In this document: piece after piece, positions 20,209 to 30,439 of the stretch
Position numbering within the stretch: position 1 is the first letter of the stretch
How the letters are laid out: each line of letters begins with the position of its first letter
Origin: Cephaloticoccus primus
GTDB taxonomy: Bacteria; Verrucomicrobiota; Verrucomicrobiia; Opitutales; Opitutaceae
Reading direction: 5' to 3'
NCBI RefSeq assembly: GCF_001580015.1
Contig: NZ_LSZQ01000040.1
Span: 1 to 40,470 of the forward strand
Length of the DNA stretch: 40,470 nucleotides
Translations under genes and position numbers: made by a program
The notes under the pieces: model-generated
What the model was told of the DNA's origin: nothing
Seen by the model: the letters and a program-made list of their open reading frames with translations, nothing else
The model's database searches: none

Positions 20209-21354
20209 TCAGCGCCAGTTGGCGAGCAGGGTTTCTATGTTGGCGATGGTGGGGCTCTCCGCAGTGCGCACGTAGTGGCCGCTGGTACACACGCCGACGC
20301 CGAGGCAGGCCTCGGGCGAGAGGCCGAGCAGCTGGCCGGTGGCGAAGCCCGCGTTGAAGTGGTCGCCCGCTCCGGTCGAGATGAAGGGCTCGGCGACGAA
20401 GGGGCCGGGCACCCAGTACGAGCCTTCGCCGGTCGCGCAGGCGGCGGACTCCTTGGGGTGGATCACCACGGTGCCGAGGCCCAGGTAGTGGCGGATTTTT
20501 TCGGCCATGCGCCGCAGGCCGCTTTCGCTCTCGGTCTCGGTGCCAAAGCCGAGGACGGAGAAGACCTGCTGGGCTTCCTTCAGGTTGAGGCCGAGCGTCA
20601 CATGCCCGAAGGCTGCGAAGCGCCCGATCCTGTCCAGCGCGTAGGCGAGGTCGGAGGGCGAGCGCTTCTCCGGGTCGCAGAGGTCGAAGAAGTAAATCCG
20701 CTCGGTCTCGGTGCCGTCGGCGGCCACGCGTTTGCGCGGGATTTTTGGCAGCACGTTGTCCACCAAGTCGATGAAGACCTCGGTGAGGTGCGAGATCATC
20801 ACCCAGTTGAGCACCGCCACGAGGTCGGACTGCGCGATTGTGGCGATGTACTTTTCCTCGCCGATCACCTCGCGGATATGGGCGGGCGTGATCAGGTCCA
20901 GGCTGCTGGTCTGGCCGAGCAGCAGCTTGCCGTCGGTAAACTCCAGCGCGTTCGTCGCACCCGCCTGACAGAGGCTGAACACTTCCTTTGCGCGCTCGGT
21001 GATGCTTGAGAAAACGGGGTGCGTGTTGGGCGCGCCGAGGGCGCCGATGTAGGTGAGCGCCAGCTCGTGGGCGAGCATCGCATTGGCCATGATCGGGCCG
21101 TTGCCGCCGAGCTTCTCCATCGTCGGGTACAGCTCGATATTCGTGCTCTTGCCGCTGGCCCCGAGGATGCGGTTGCCAAACTCCTCAATCGTGCGAAACG
21201 CCGTAAAGTTGTCCCCCTGTCCAGCGCGCCGAGCTACGGGCGAGACGATCGTATCCACGAAGCCATCGAAGCCTACGAGAACCTGCTTCGAGGGCAGCTT
21301 CTGGCTGGGATTGGCGGCGCGGAGCTCGGCGAGAGTGCGGGTTTTAAAATCCAT
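20209..21354 (-). CDS. PfkB-family carbohydrate/nucleoside kinase
   Basis: 381 residues from the ATG at 21354; an extension to 21465 is Arg-rich and rejected. The PfkB C-terminal signature is FISTGAGDHFNAGFATG, with the catalytic Asp of GAGD near residue 329, and GGNGPIMANAMLAHELALTYIGALG is the N-terminal substrate-binding block. It is longer than ribokinase or fructokinase (300-330), with insertions around residues 170-250. The phosphoacceptor sugar cannot be predicted. It is first in the leftward operon with tmk and holB, and divergent from exbB with 217 bp between the starts. Confidence 0.88.
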   Translation of the reverse strand: MDFKTRTLAELRAANPSQKLPSKQVLVGFDGFVDTIVSPVARRAGQGDNFTAFRTIEEFGNRILGASGKSTNIELYPTMEKLGGNGPIMANAMLAHELALTYIGALGAPNTHPVFSSITERAKEVFSLCQAGATNALEFTDGKLLLGQTSSLDLITPAHIREVIGEEKYIATIAQSDLVAVLNWVMISHLTEVFIDLVDNVLPKIPRKRVAADGTETERIYFFDLCDPEKRSPSDLAYALDRIGRFAAFGHVTLGLNLKEAQQVFSVLGFGTETESESGLRRMAEKIRHYLGLGTVVIHPKESAACATGEGSYWVPGPFVAEPFISTGAGDHFNAGFATGQLLGLSPEACLGVGVCTSGHYVRTAESPTIANIETLLANWR

Positions 21355-21571
21355 AACACGTTTTCTGATTGGAAGTAGGCAAAAGAGTGGCACGTCAGCC
21401 GCAAGCGGGGGCCCGCGGCCGACTGCCCGGCGGCGACGCTGCCAAGCGCGGGCGCGGTCGCGCAAACAGATTCCGCGCGCAGTGTGGCCCGTAGTTCTAC
21501 ACCGTTTTTTGTCCCTCGATCAGGGCAATTGCATTGAAGGCCCTCGCCAAAGCGCCCAACGCTCCCTGCCC

Positions 21572-22279
21572 ATGTTCGAGCTGCCCGCCCTCCTGCTGCC
21601 TCCACTCGCTGCGATCAACATCATCGAGATTTTTTTGCAGAGCGACATCGTCGGCCAATTCATCACCGTATGCCTCTGTGTTTCCAGCCTTGTGACGTGG
21701 ACGGTGATGTTCGGGAAGCGCAACGAGATGAAGCGCATGGGCGCGCTGAACCTCGCCTTCGAAGCGCGGCTGCGCGACGAACGCTCGCTGCTCGACCTGC
21801 CCGAGTCTTTCCGCCAGCGGCGCGCGATTCCCTACGGCGACCTCTTCGCCGATGCCGTCGAGAGCTACTGGCGCGCCGATGCGATTTCCCGAGAACGCGG
21901 CGACCCCGATCCGCGCGCGCGAATTGAGCACGCCGAAAACGGCCTCCAGCGCGCTCTCGCCCGCCAGACGCTGCGCTACGAGTCGAGCATGATTTTCCTC
22001 GCCTCGATCGTTACAGGCGCCCCCTTCCTCGGCCTCCTCGGGACCGTCTGGGGCGTGATGGAGTCCTTCAGCTCGGTCTCCACGCAGCAGACCGCCTCGA
22101 TCCAGGCACTCGCGCCGGGCATCTCCTCCGCGCTGATGACCACCGTTGCCGGGCTGCTCGTCGCCATCCCCTCGCTCTTCGGCTACAACTACATCCTCGC
22201 GCACACCAAGCGGCTGATCACCGAGCTGGAAAACTTCGCCAGCTCCCTGGCCGACCGCATCGAGCTCGAGAGCAAATAA
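21572..22279 (+). CDS. exbB: MotA/TolQ/ExbB proton-channel family protein
   Basis: 235 residues from the ATG at 21572, with three membrane segments at about 27-47, 142-165 and 185-208. GAPFLGLLGTVWGVMESF is the hallmark of the family, and ALAPGISSALMTTVAGLLVAIPS carries the conserved TM3. It forms the proton-driven motor with the ExbD protein encoded 31 bp downstream, energising TonB- or Tol-type transduction. An upstream in-frame extension through the divergent pfkB gene is rejected. Whether the unit is functionally Exb or Tol is unresolved: no tolB or pal follows. Confidence 0.92.
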   Translation: MFELPALLLPPLAAINIIEIFLQSDIVGQFITVCLCVSSLVTWTVMFGKRNEMKRMGALNLAFEARLRDERSLLDLPESFRQRRAIPYGDLFADAVESYWRADAISRERGDPDPRARIEHAENGLQRALARQTLRYESSMIFLASIVTGAPFLGLLGTVWGVMESFSSVSTQQTASIQALAPGISSALMTTVAGLLVAIPSLFGYNYILAHTKRLITELENFASSLADRIELESK

Positions 22280-22310
22280 ACCCGCACACGCCCGCCACAC
22301 TTCCGCTCCC

Positions 22311-22739
22311 ATGGCCCGCAGCTTTCGCCGCCGTCAAAATCAGCAACCCATCGCTGAGCTCAACATCACCAACCTGATGGACGTGGCCTTTGTGCTCCTG
22401 ATCATCTTCATGATCGCCTCGCCACTCATCCAACAGGAGCAGACGATCCCCGTAAACCTGCCCAGCGAGTCCGAGCGCCCGCAGCCCACGCCCCCTCCCG
22501 AGCAGCGCTTTCAAACCATCTCCATCGACGCCAGCGGACAGTACTTCTGGGGCGCCCAGGCCGTCTCGCCCGCCGAGCTCTCGCAACTCCTCGAAGCCGA
22601 AGCCCGCCAGGCCGAGCCCGCCGCCATCCGCATCCGCGCCTCCGCCCAAATCGAGTACCAACGCGTCGTCTCCTTGATGGACGAGATCATGAAGCATAAG
22701 CTCAGTAAAATCAGCTTCGACACCCAGGCCGGAAACTAG
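22311..22739 (+). CDS. exbD: ExbD/TolR family biopolymer transport protein
   Basis: 142 residues: a basic N-terminus, one membrane helix (LMDVAFVLLIIFMIASPLI, 22-40) with the essential proton-carrying Asp at D24, then a Pro-rich linker (PQPTPPPEQ) and a periplasmic domain (TISIDASGQYFW). It is the partner of the adjacent ExbB. The 204 bp between it and the TonB gene is CA-rich and shows no terminator or operator. Confidence 0.93.
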   Translation: MARSFRRRQNQQPIAELNITNLMDVAFVLLIIFMIASPLIQQEQTIPVNLPSESERPQPTPPPEQRFQTISIDASGQYFWGAQAVSPAELSQLLEAEARQAEPAAIRIRASAQIEYQRVVSLMDEIMKHKLSKISFDTQAGN

Positions 22740-22943
22740 GCAACACCGCAGCACACACCCACACCCACACCAACGCGCACGGCAAGCAACTCCTCCGCTC
22801 CTCGTCTCCGCTGCCTCCGATCAATTCCCCCCCGCACACACGCCCCCAAGGGAAAGTCCGCACCCACCCGCGCAAACAGCTCACCCGCTTCGGCAATTTT
22901 TTTTCGATTCACGCGTTTTCCCCCATTCATTTCGCAACACACC

Positions 22944-23843
22944 ATGAGCGCCCCACGAAAAAACGCATTTTTCCTGTCGCTCATCCTCCATGCGACCTTG
23001 GGCGCCTGCCTGGTATTTTTCTCCTTCCTTCACAGCCGCAGTGAGAAACCGCAGCCCCACCTCTTCGAGCTCGTGGCTGGCCCCGGTGATAACTACGCCG
23101 CCCTCGAAGCGCCACTCGGCACCGACAGCACGCCCGAAACGCCGATCCGTTTTGACCTGCCCGAACCGCTGCCCAGCCCCGAGCCCCCCACACTCGCTCC
23201 GGAGCCCGAACCCGCCCCGCCCGAAATCTTCGACGAACCCGCACGCGAAATCATCCCGACCACGCCCCCAGAGCCTGCCCCAAGGCCCGAGCCGAAACCG
23301 GAAACGCGCCCCACACCCGCGCCGCCGCCTCCAAAACCGGTTGCGAAACCCACACCAAAACCTGCGCCGAAGCCCGAGCCCAAGCCCATGACCAAGGCCG
23401 AGTTCGACCGGCTGCACGGCAACAAGCCCAACCCGACTGCCGTTAAACCGGGCAACGCGCGCGCCGCCCCTCCGCGCGTTCGCCAGATCAGTACACGCGG
23501 CATCGTTGGCGGCTCCGCATCGGTGAGCACAGGCGCAGGCGGTACCGCGCTCAGCCGCGCCGAGAGCGACCTGCTCGACGCCTATATCTCCCTGCTGCGC
23601 CAACGGCTGCGCGCCGCGCACAGCAAGCCCGCCGGCCTCAGCGACCAGCTCCAGACCAAAGTCCGCTTCGCAATCGGGGCCGACGGCACACTCTCCAACC
23701 TCCGCATCATCACCTCATCAGGCAGCCGCGAGTTCGACGAATCCGTCCTCGCTGCCTTCCGCAAAGTCCGCTCCATCGGCCCGACACCCAACGGCAAAAG
23801 CGACACCTGGGAACTCACCTTCAAACTCACCGACGCCACCTAA
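22944..23843 (+). CDS. TonB/TolA-type protein
   Basis: 299 residues. A membrane anchor at 8-28 (AFFLSLILHATLGACLVFFSF, quoted as residues 8-28), a periplasmic Pro/Glu/Lys-rich spacer to about 150 with EPKPKPMTK-type repeats, then a TonB-like C-terminal domain from about 205 (VRFAIGADGTLSNLRIITSSG, SREFDESVLAAFRKV). Third gene of exbB-exbD-tonB. The spacer and C-terminal motif (G-F/S-D-SVL-A-R) fit either TonB or TolA. The gene ends 17 bp before repeat copy E begins, and no tolB or pal follows. Confidence 0.85.
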   Translation: MSAPRKNAFFLSLILHATLGACLVFFSFLHSRSEKPQPHLFELVAGPGDNYAALEAPLGTDSTPETPIRFDLPEPLPSPEPPTLAPEPEPAPPEIFDEPAREIIPTTPPEPAPRPEPKPETRPTPAPPPPKPVAKPTPKPAPKPEPKPMTKAEFDRLHGNKPNPTAVKPGNARAAPPRVRQISTRGIVGGSASVSTGAGGTALSRAESDLLDAYISLLRQRLRAAHSKPAGLSDQLQTKVRFAIGADGTLSNLRIITSSGSREFDESVLAAFRKVRSIGPTPNGKSDTWELTFKLTDAT

Positions 23844-23860
23844 GCCCTGCACGCAGCGAC

Positions 23861-24345
23861 CCATAAAACGGTCAACGATTGCCCTGCGCGGGCGGCGGCA
23901 GGCGGTGCCTGCACCCACTTACTGTGCGGCTTGCTGTCGGGCGTTCCGCCCAACGAGCAAGCCGCACAGTTGAATGAACTCCCTGAACGGAGGTCGGTAA
24001 TGTTCAGGCAAGTTTGAAGATTGTAAGTGGGACGAGGGAACAGGACGGCGCACCAACGAGTGCGCCGCAAAATAAGTCGGTCGAAGACCGCGCCCAAATG
24101 GGTTTCCGCTCCATCCGCGTTTGGATCGCCTCCCCCTGTTGCGAAGCAACAGGGGGAGGCCTTTCAATTTGGGAATCGTGCTTCGGCACTGCGTGCCGAA
24201 GCCGATTCCCAAATTCAATGGCACGTGGCGCCCCGCCACCGCCCCCCGCGCAGGGGGCTCAGACCCGTTCATTGGGCACGGCCCTGTTGGGCCGTGTCCT
24301 CGACTCGTTTCATAAGCGGTGCACTCGTTGGTGCGCCGTCAGCGT
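23861..24345 (-). repeat. Mosaic palindromic intergenic element, copy E (reverse, extended)
   Basis: Lies between convergent tonB and typA. The left side is an ATAA-CGGTC fragment (23863-23880) joined directly to CCCTGCGCGGGC, then the GCAGGC hairpin, stem III (23921-23970), and an insert with hairpin GGCGCAC-CAACGA-GTGCGCC and the ATAA/GGTC/GACC module (24072-24093). Next come stem II with changed arms (CTGTTGC/GCAACAG), stem I of the second allele with apical arms TCGGCAC/GTGCCGA, and the end CCCCCCGCGCAGGGGG. Beyond that end, further hairpins (GCACGGCCC-TGTT-GGGCCGTG and GGTGCAC-TCGTTG-GTGCGCC) extend to 24345. Confidence 0.85.
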
Positions 24346-24387
24346 TGACTCTTCTTTTGGCGGCGCGGCAGCCCAAAGGAGGTGTGG

Positions 24388-26223
24388 CTAGGCGCTGGCG
24401 GACTTGGCTTGTTTGGCGGCTTTGATGCGCTCGCCGTTATTGAGGATGCGTTTGCGCAGGCGCAGGCTTTGTGGGGTGACTTCGAGAAGTTCGTCTGCGG
24501 CGATGTATTCGATGGCGCGTTCGAGCGAGAGTTGGGTAGCGGGGGTGAGTCCGGCGGCGACGCCCTCGCCCTGGGAGCGGAAGTTGGTGAGCTTTTTTTC
24601 GCGCACGGCGTTTACGGCGATGTCTTCGTTGCGCGGGTTTTCGCCGATGATCATGCCTTCGTACACTTTTTCACCCGGGGAGACGAAGAGCTTGCCGCGC
24701 TCCTGGCACTGCACGAGGGCGTAGGTGGTGGTCTCGCCGGCCTCGGTGGCGATGAGCGTGCCGGTGATGCGGGTGAGGACTTCGCCTGCGTAGGGGCCGT
24801 AGTTTTTGAAAAGGTGGCTCATGATGCCGCGGCCGCTGGTGGCGTTGACGACATCGATTTCCATGCCGATGAGGCCGCGCGTGGTGATGGTGGCCTCGAT
24901 CATGGTGGTGCTGTTGAGCTTCTCCATGTTGGTGAGCTGGCCTTTGCGGTTGGCGAGGTTTTGCATGATGGCGCCGACGCAGGTGTCGGGCACCTCGATC
25001 CAGACGGTCTCGTAGGGCTCCAGCCGCTCACCGCCCGGGCCGCGCTGCTCGATGACGGTGGGGCGCGAGACGAGGAGTTCGTAGCCTTCGCGGCGCATGG
25101 TCTCGACGAGGACGGCGACCTGCATGGCGCCGCGCGCCTTGACGTTAAAGGTGCCCGCGCGGTCGGGCGCGTCTTCGATCTGGATCGATACGTTGGTCTT
25201 TAGCTCGCGCATGAGGCGGTCGCGCAACTGGCGCGAGGTGACGAGCTTGCCCTCGGTGCCGACGAGCGGGCCGTCGTTTACCGAGAACTGCATCTCCAGT
25301 GTGGGCGGGTCGATCTGGGTAAAGGGCAGGGCGTGTCCGGCCTCGTCGGCGGTGATCGTGTCGCCGATGTCGATGTCCTCAAAGCCCGCCAGACCGACGA
25401 TGTTTCCGGCGCTGGCCGACTCGTTCTCGGTCGTGCCCAGACCGCTGAACTCAAAAACCTTGGTGATCTTGGCCTGCACGCGTTTGCCGCCCTCGGAGTG
25501 GCGCAGCACGTAGACGGGCGAGCCGACCTTTACGCTGCCGCCGAGGATTTTCCCGACGGCGATCCGGCCCACGTAGTCGCTCCAGTCGATGTTGGAGACG
25601 AGCATGTGAAAGGGATCCTCGGGCTTGGCAAAGGGCGGGGGCACGTGGTCGAGGATGGTCTGGAACAGCGGGGTCATGTCGCGCCGCTCGTCGTCGAGCT
25701 TGTACATCATGTAGCCGTCGCGGCCCGAGCCGTAGACGACCGGCGCGTCGAACTGCTCGTCGTCGGCATTGAGCTCGAGGAGCAGCTCGAGGACCTTGTC
25801 GTACATGCCCGCGGGGTCGGCGTTTTCGCGGTCGATCTTGTTGATCACGATGATGACCTTGAGGCCGTGCTGGAGGGCCTTGCGCAGGACGAAGCGGGTC
25901 TGCGCCTGCGGGCCGTCGTAGGCATCGACGAGGAGCAGCACGCCATCGACCATGCGCAGCGCGCGCTCGACCTCGCCGCCGAAATCCGCGTGCCCGGGCG
26001 TGTCGAGGATGTTGATCGTCTTGTCCTGCCAGTGCACCGAGGTGTTCTTCGCCTTGATGGTGATGCCCTTCTCGCGCTCCAGATCCATCGAGTCCATCGC
26101 GCGCTCTTCGACTTGCTGGTGGGCGCGCCAGGCTCCGCCGTCCTTGAGGAGCTTGTCGACGAGGGTCGTCTTGCCGTGGTCGACGTGGGCAATGATGGCG
26201 ATGTTGCGGATATTTTGGTTCAT
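24388..26223 (-). CDS. typA: Ribosome-associated GTPase TypA/BipA
   Basis: 611 residues from the ATG at 26223. G1 is [10 protein letters not shown] (12-21), the switch region includes [15 protein letters not shown]3 is [14 protein letters not shown] and G4 is NKIDR. The elongation-factor domains II, III and V and the TypA-specific C-terminal domain ([27 protein letters not shown]) follow. TypA binds 70S ribosomes and is needed for growth and 50S assembly in cold or stress. A longer frame to 26463 reads into repeat copy F and is rejected. Single gene; the upstream leader (26224-26343) contains an A/T-rich run near 26245-26260 but no clear promoter. Confidence 0.96.
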   Translation of the reverse strand: MNQNIRNIAIIAHVDHGKTTLVDKLLKDGGAWRAHQQVEERAMDSMDLEREKGITIKAKNTSVHWQDKTINILDTPGHADFGGEVERALRMVDGVLLLVDAYDGPQAQTRFVLRKALQHGLKVIIVINKIDRENADPAGMYDKVLELLLELNADDEQFDAPVVYGSGRDGYMMYKLDDERRDMTPLFQTILDHVPPPFAKPEDPFHMLVSNIDWSDYVGRIAVGKILGGSVKVGSPVYVLRHSEGGKRVQAKITKVFEFSGLGTTENESASAGNIVGLAGFEDIDIGDTITADEAGHALPFTQIDPPTLEMQFSVNDGPLVGTEGKLVTSRQLRDRLMRELKTNVSIQIEDAPDRAGTFNVKARGAMQVAVLVETMRREGYELLVSRPTVIEQRGPGGERLEPYETVWIEVPDTCVGAIMQNLANRKGQLTNMEKLNSTTMIEATITTRGLIGMEIDVVNATSGRGIMSHLFKNYGPYAGEVLTRITGTLIATEAGETTTYALVQCQERGKLFVSPGEKVYEGMIIGENPRNEDIAVNAVREKKLTNFRSQGEGVAAGLTPATQLSLERAIEYIAADELLEVTPQSLRLRKRILNNGERIKAAKQAKSASA

Positions 26224-26343
26224 GCGCGGCTTGGTGATCGTAGCGTTTTTTTTAGAAAAAGGGGGCGAGCCTGCCCGAGCCCGACTTCCCATAGCAAACA
26301 CTTCCTCATTTTTCTGAGTGCTGCGGGATGGCAGCGGGAGACT

Positions 26344-26740
26344 CCCACTGCGCGTGGGGCGGTGGCGGGAGGGCGGCCCTACGCGGGCAGCGGCAGGCAG
26401 TGCCTGCTTCCATTTACAGTGCCGCTTGCGTGCCGTGCGTTCCGCACGCCGAGCAAGCGGCACTGTAGAATGAAATCCCTGACCAGAGGTCGGGTGGTCG
26501 TTGACCGATTTTATGGGCGTGGCCTCATTGGGTCGCGCTAAAACTGCGTTTACCGGTTAGCCAACGAAAATCGCCCAAATGGGTACCCGCTTCATTCGCG
26601 TTTGACGCCTCATCCCCTGTCGCAAAGCGACAGGGGGAAGTCCCGTTAAATTTGGGAATCGAGTTTCGTCGCGAAGCGACGAGGCCGATTCCCAAATTGA
26701 ATGGCCCGTGGCGCCCCGCCACCGCCCCACGCGTAGTGGG
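26344..26740 (-). repeat. Mosaic palindromic intergenic element, copy F (reverse)
   Basis: Lies between typA and the GH2 gene, both leftward, so it is both downstream of GH2 and upstream of typA. Both terminal motifs are present (CCCACTGCGCGTGGGG at 26344-26359; the complement of CCCACTACGCGTGGGG ending at 26740). Stem III (26416-26466) has exchanged arms, ACAGTGCCG and CGGCACTGT, compared with ACTGTGCGG and CCGCACAGT elsewhere. Further modules: GACC-AGA-GGTC, GGTC-GTT-GACC with ATAA-type flank (26493-26514), the linker, stem II with CTGTCGC/GCGACAG, and stem I of the second allele. Confidence 0.87.
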
Positions 26741-26772
26741 AGCCTGCCGCCTCATCCCGCAGGGATCATGCT

Positions 26773-29397
26773 CTAATCGGCATGGAGCTCCAGCTCGGTG
26801 CTGGCGAGGCCCGGCGCGCTGACGCGCAGCGTGATCGGGCCGGGCGTTTTCCCCGCGCGGATGACGGCGAGCGCGCGGCCCTGAAAGAGCGTGCAAGACG
26901 AGTCGGTATAGCGCTCCACGCTACTGCGCACATTACCCGTGCCGAGGGCGGCGAGCTGGCCTGCGCCGGAGACTTCTACGCTGATTCTTTCATCGGCCCA
27001 CAGTTGCCACTGTCCGGCGGCATCAACGGCTTCGATTTCAACAAAGGCCAAGTCCTGTCCATCGGCGCGCAGAGCCGTTCGATCCACGCTCGCGCGCAGC
27101 GCGACGGCGGGGCCGCCGGTTTTTAGGGCGAAGCGTTCGCGCTCTTCGCCGCCCTCAACGCCCACGGCGACAAGCTCACCTGCGGAGTAGGGGACGAGAA
27201 ACAAGGCGCGAAACTCTTCCGCTTCGCCGGTCGGCTTCTCGCCGACGAGCTGACCATTGAGGTACAGCCGCACCGAGTCGTAGCGCGAGTACACCTCGAC
27301 TTTTACGCGTTTGCCTGCGGCATGCGGCCAATCCCAAAACGGAAATGCGGGCACCATCGACCACGAAGCCATTTGCCACGGATGCTCGGAGGGCGAGTCC
27401 GCCGGATCGCCGCTCGGCGCAGGCGGATACAGGGTGACTGCGCCGCCGAGTATTTTTTGCGGGAGGGGCGGCGGCTCCTGCACGGCCATGTAGAGTTTTT
27501 TGCCGCCCGCCTTTTCGTCGTTCCAGACGATCTCGCGGTAATGCGAGACGGGCTTTCGCCAGCCGGTGAGGTCGATGTCGCCGCAGTACGCGCCGCGCCA
27601 AGGCCACGCACTCAGCGTGCCGGGCGCGTGCGGGTTGATGCCCGGGAGCCAGGAGCCGCCGATCCGCGCTTCGCCGAGGTAGTCGAGCGCCGTCCATACG
27701 AAGTCGCCCACCGCGTAAGCGTGGTCGCGCAGGGTTTTCCAGTTTTCAAAAACTTCGTACTGAAACGATTCGGTCGCCATGACGACCCGCTCGGGAGCGC
27801 GGGCGTGGTCGCTGGCGTGGTTGGCGGCCCAGTCCATGTTGCGCGGCATCGGGCGGCCCGGCTCGTGAGGGTCGCGCGGGGAGAGCTCGTAGTTGTAGCC
27901 GCCGACATCAAGCTCCGCGAAGAGCGGGTCGAGCTTTAGCCACATCGGGCCATCCTCGCGGTCGGCGTTGAGCGCGGCCGTGACGGGGCGCGAGGTATCC
28001 AGCGAGCGGACGAGTGCGGCGAGTTTTTTGGTGATTTCGAGTCCGGCCGGAGTCGCTCGCTCCATCATCTCATTACCGATGCTCCAGAAGATGACTGAAG
28101 GGTGATTCCAGTCACGGCGCATCCACGCCTCGACGTCGCGCGCGTACCACTCCCAGAAAATCTTGTGATAATCCTCGTCCGTTTTCTTGGCCTCCCACGT
28201 GTCGAAAATCTCGTCCAGCACGAGCATTCCGAGTCGGTCGCAGGCGGCGAGCAGCGCGGTGGAGTGCGGGTTGTGCGCGGTGCGGATTGCGTTGAATCCG
28301 GCGGCCTTCATGAGCTCGACCTTGCGTTCTTCGGCGCGGTCAAAGGCCGCTGCGCCGAGGATGCCGTTGTCGTGGTGGATGTTGCCGCCGTTGAGCTTGA
28401 TCGACTGGCCGTTGAGCAAGAGCCCGCGCTCGGCCGACCAGCTCAGCGTGCGCAGGCCGGTCGTCACGGCGACTTCGTCCAGCAGGTCGAAGACCTGTTC
28501 ATTTGGCGCGGTGTCGTTGCCACCGCGTCCGCTGCTTTGTGCGCTGCGCAACTGCGCGACGACGCGGTACAGGCTCGGGCTTTCGGGCGACCACGCTTGC
28601 GGCGCGGGGATTTTCAGGTCGGCCACGATCCGCGTGCGCGACGCGGATCCGGCCAACTCGCCCGCTGCGCTGGCCTGGGCGACTTGTGCGCCATCCAGCG
28701 CGTAAACCGCAAAGTCCAGGCTCACCGCGCCCGCGCTCTGCGCAGTGCTCACGACGCCCGCCTCGACGCGCAGCACAGCCTCGGCGTCATTCAGCGAAGT
28801 CGTCGTCAGCTTGAAGTCGTTGGTCGCGATGTGTGTCTGCGAAAACGTGTGCAGCCACACATGCCTGTAAATCCCCGAGCCGGTGAACCAACGCGACGAA
28901 GGCTGGCACTCGTTATCCACGCGCACCGCAATCGTAATCGGCGGCGGCACTGCTCCGCCCACCGCGAGCGCGGCCTGCACGGCCTCGCTCAAATCTACGT
29001 TGAACGGAATATAGCCGTAGGGCTGCTTCACCCCAGTGTGCTGGCCGTTTACGAAAACCTCGGCGTTGCAGTACACGCCCTCAAATTCGAGCACCACACG
29101 CTGCCCCGCCCAAGCCGGATCAACCGCAATGGTCTTCCGGTACCAGCCAATCCCGTTTTGGAAAAAACCGCCGCCGCTTCCGCAGGGCGCTTTCGGGTCG
29201 CGCGGCAGCTCGATGCTCCAGTCGTGCGGCAGATCGACCGTGCGCCACGCGCTGTCGTCAAAGCGGGCCGCCTCCGCGCCCGCCACATCGCCGAGCTGGA
29301 AACGCCATTGGTCGTCAAAAAGGCATTTCGAGCGCGGCCCTCCGGAAGAGGAGGGCGAGGCACTGCTGGAGGCGAGGGCGGGCGAGGCGTGAGTCAT
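26773..29397 (-). CDS. Glycoside hydrolase family 2 enzyme, probable beta-galactosidase (short type)
   Basis: 874 residues. After a Ser/Ala-rich N-terminus comes DQWRFQLGD and RTVDLPHDWSIE, the sugar-binding domain typical of non-LacZ GH2 enzymes. The Ig-like domain and TIM barrel follow (LNGQSIKLNGGNIHHDNG, NAIRTAHNPHS). The acid/base Glu is E443 in WSIGNEMMER and the nucleophile is E543 in VVMATESFQYE. A C-terminal Ig-like/DUF4982-type region ends with KTGGPAVALRASVD and LRVSAPGLAS. This resembles Bacteroides-type GH2 beta-galactosidases acting on plant or host polysaccharide side chains; beta-mannosidase or glucuronidase activity cannot be excluded. No convincing signal peptide. It is a lone gene, not clustered with transporters. 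Confidence 0.88.
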   Translation of the reverse strand: MTHASPALASSSASPSSSGGPRSKCLFDDQWRFQLGDVAGAEAARFDDSAWRTVDLPHDWSIELPRDPKAPCGSGGGFFQNGIGWYRKTIAVDPAWAGQRVVLEFEGVYCNAEVFVNGQHTGVKQPYGYIPFNVDLSEAVQAALAVGGAVPPPITIAVRVDNECQPSSRWFTGSGIYRHVWLHTFSQTHIATNDFKLTTTSLNDAEAVLRVEAGVVSTAQSAGAVSLDFAVYALDGAQVAQASAAGELAGSASRTRIVADLKIPAPQAWSPESPSLYRVVAQLRSAQSSGRGGNDTAPNEQVFDLLDEVAVTTGLRTLSWSAERGLLLNGQSIKLNGGNIHHDNGILGAAAFDRAEERKVELMKAAGFNAIRTAHNPHSTALLAACDRLGMLVLDEIFDTWEAKKTDEDYHKIFWEWYARDVEAWMRRDWNHPSVIFWSIGNEMMERATPAGLEITKKLAALVRSLDTSRPVTAALNADREDGPMWLKLDPLFAELDVGGYNYELSPRDPHEPGRPMPRNMDWAANHASDHARAPERVVMATESFQYEVFENWKTLRDHAYAVGDFVWTALDYLGEARIGGSWLPGINPHAPGTLSAWPWRGAYCGDIDLTGWRKPVSHYREIVWNDEKAGGKKLYMAVQEPPPLPQKILGGAVTLYPPAPSGDPADSPSEHPWQMASWSMVPAFPFWDWPHAAGKRVKVEVYSRYDSVRLYLNGQLVGEKPTGEAEEFRALFLVPYSAGELVAVGVEGGEERERFALKTGGPAVALRASVDRTALRADGQDLAFVEIEAVDAAGQWQLWADERISVEVSGAGQLAALGTGNVRSSVERYTDSSCTLFQGRALAVIRAGKTPGPITLRVSAPGLASTELELHAD

Positions 29398-29585
29398 GGC
29401 AGGCGAGGGAATGGGGATTTGCGGTCGGCAGGTGGAAATGGAAGGCCGCTCAAAAAACGACCGCGCGCGACAACAGCTCCGGCACTTACGTAGTCAAGAG
29501 GCGACCGCGCCGCGGCCCCGTTTTCAGAAAATGCGAATCGCTCCCTGAGTGCTCGCCAGGCTGCCACGCGTTTCTATTCCACCGT

Positions 29586-30302
29586 CTACAGCGCTGGGGC
29601 GGGGGTGCCGCCCGGGCTGCCGATGCCGCCGCGCGAGGTCGCCCAGACTTTTATGCCGGCACGGCGGGGCAGGGCTTCGAGGAGATTGTCGGTGCGCTGG
29701 CCGGTCTGCGTGTGGATGAATTTGCCCGAGGCATTGCTGGAGAAGAACTCCACATTGCCGCCGAGAAAGACGACGTAGCCGCCCGTGTCGCCATAGACGC
29801 CGTCAGCCGGATCCCAGGTGCCGTCGGGCCGGAGTCCGCGGGTGAAGGCGACAGGCGTTGTGGACGGATCGCTCATCCGCAGGCCGCCGACAAACTCCCA
29901 GCTCAGCTCGCGGCCCGCGCTGAACGCGCTGTCCACGAGGTTGCGGTTTTGCGGGTTGAGGAGGGCGGCGGGCACCTCCCCGTCAAAGGCCGGATCGAGC
30001 GCCGAAAAGTACATGCCGGGTTCGCTGAGGGCTCCGGCGCGAGCGAGCAGGCCGGGCCACAGGAAAACGCCTTGGGCCGCGCTGAGTTGCCCCGGGAGGT
30101 CGGGGTTGGGGAGCCGGTCGTTGTTGTCGGCGGCGTAGTTGATCGCGGCTTTTATGATTTGGCTCAGGTTGCTGGCATCGACGATGCGCTGGGCCCGCGC
30201 GCGGGAGCCGCTGAGGGTGGGGATGATAATCGCCGCGAGGATTCCGATAATGGCGATGACGGTGAGCAGCTCGATGAGTGTGAAGCCGCGTTGGCGCTTC
30301 AT
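29586..30302 (-). CDS. Type II secretion/type IV pilus-like pseudopilin
   Basis: 238 residues from the ATG at 30302. A textbook prepilin N-terminus: short basic leader MKRQRG, cleavage before [20 protein letters not shown], and Glu at +5. The globular part includes [16 protein letters not shown], similar to the terminal motif of pseudopilins that are expanded in Verrucomicrobia and Planctomycetes. An upstream extension (to 30446) would add 48 Pro/Arg-rich residues before the peptidase site and is rejected. No secretion gene or prepilin peptidase is adjacent, so its partner machinery is elsewhere. Divergent from the aminotransferase gene. Confidence 0.88.
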   Translation of the reverse strand: MKRQRGFTLIELLTVIAIIGILAAIIIPTLSGSRARAQRIVDASNLSQIIKAAINYAADNNDRLPNPDLPGQLSAAQGVFLWPGLLARAGALSEPGMYFSALDPAFDGEVPAALLNPQNRNLVDSAFSAGRELSWEFVGGLRMSDPSTTPVAFTRGLRPDGTWDPADGVYGDTGGYVVFLGGNVEFFSSNASGKFIHTQTGQRTDNLLEALPRRAGIKVWATSRGGIGSPGGTPAPAL

Positions 30303-30439
30303 TGGCGGGCGCGAGTGCGCACGCGACGCGCACGCAGTATTTCGGTGGGGGATTTTTTTTAGAAAGCTCATGGGGAGAGGTGGGGGCGGGCGGGGCAGCG
30401 AGGGGGCACTTGGGCAAACTGTCTTCCCGATGCGATTTG

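Noticed and set aside
24242-24390. Hairpins after copy E as a tRNA or small structured RNA gene
   Set aside because: No cloverleaf, anticodon arm or CCA-proximal signature. The hairpins share the CAACGA/TCGTTG loop of the repeat modules.
26224-26463. N-terminal extension of TypA by 80 residues
   Set aside because: It reads into repeat copy F and precedes the standard TypA start [18 protein letters not shown].
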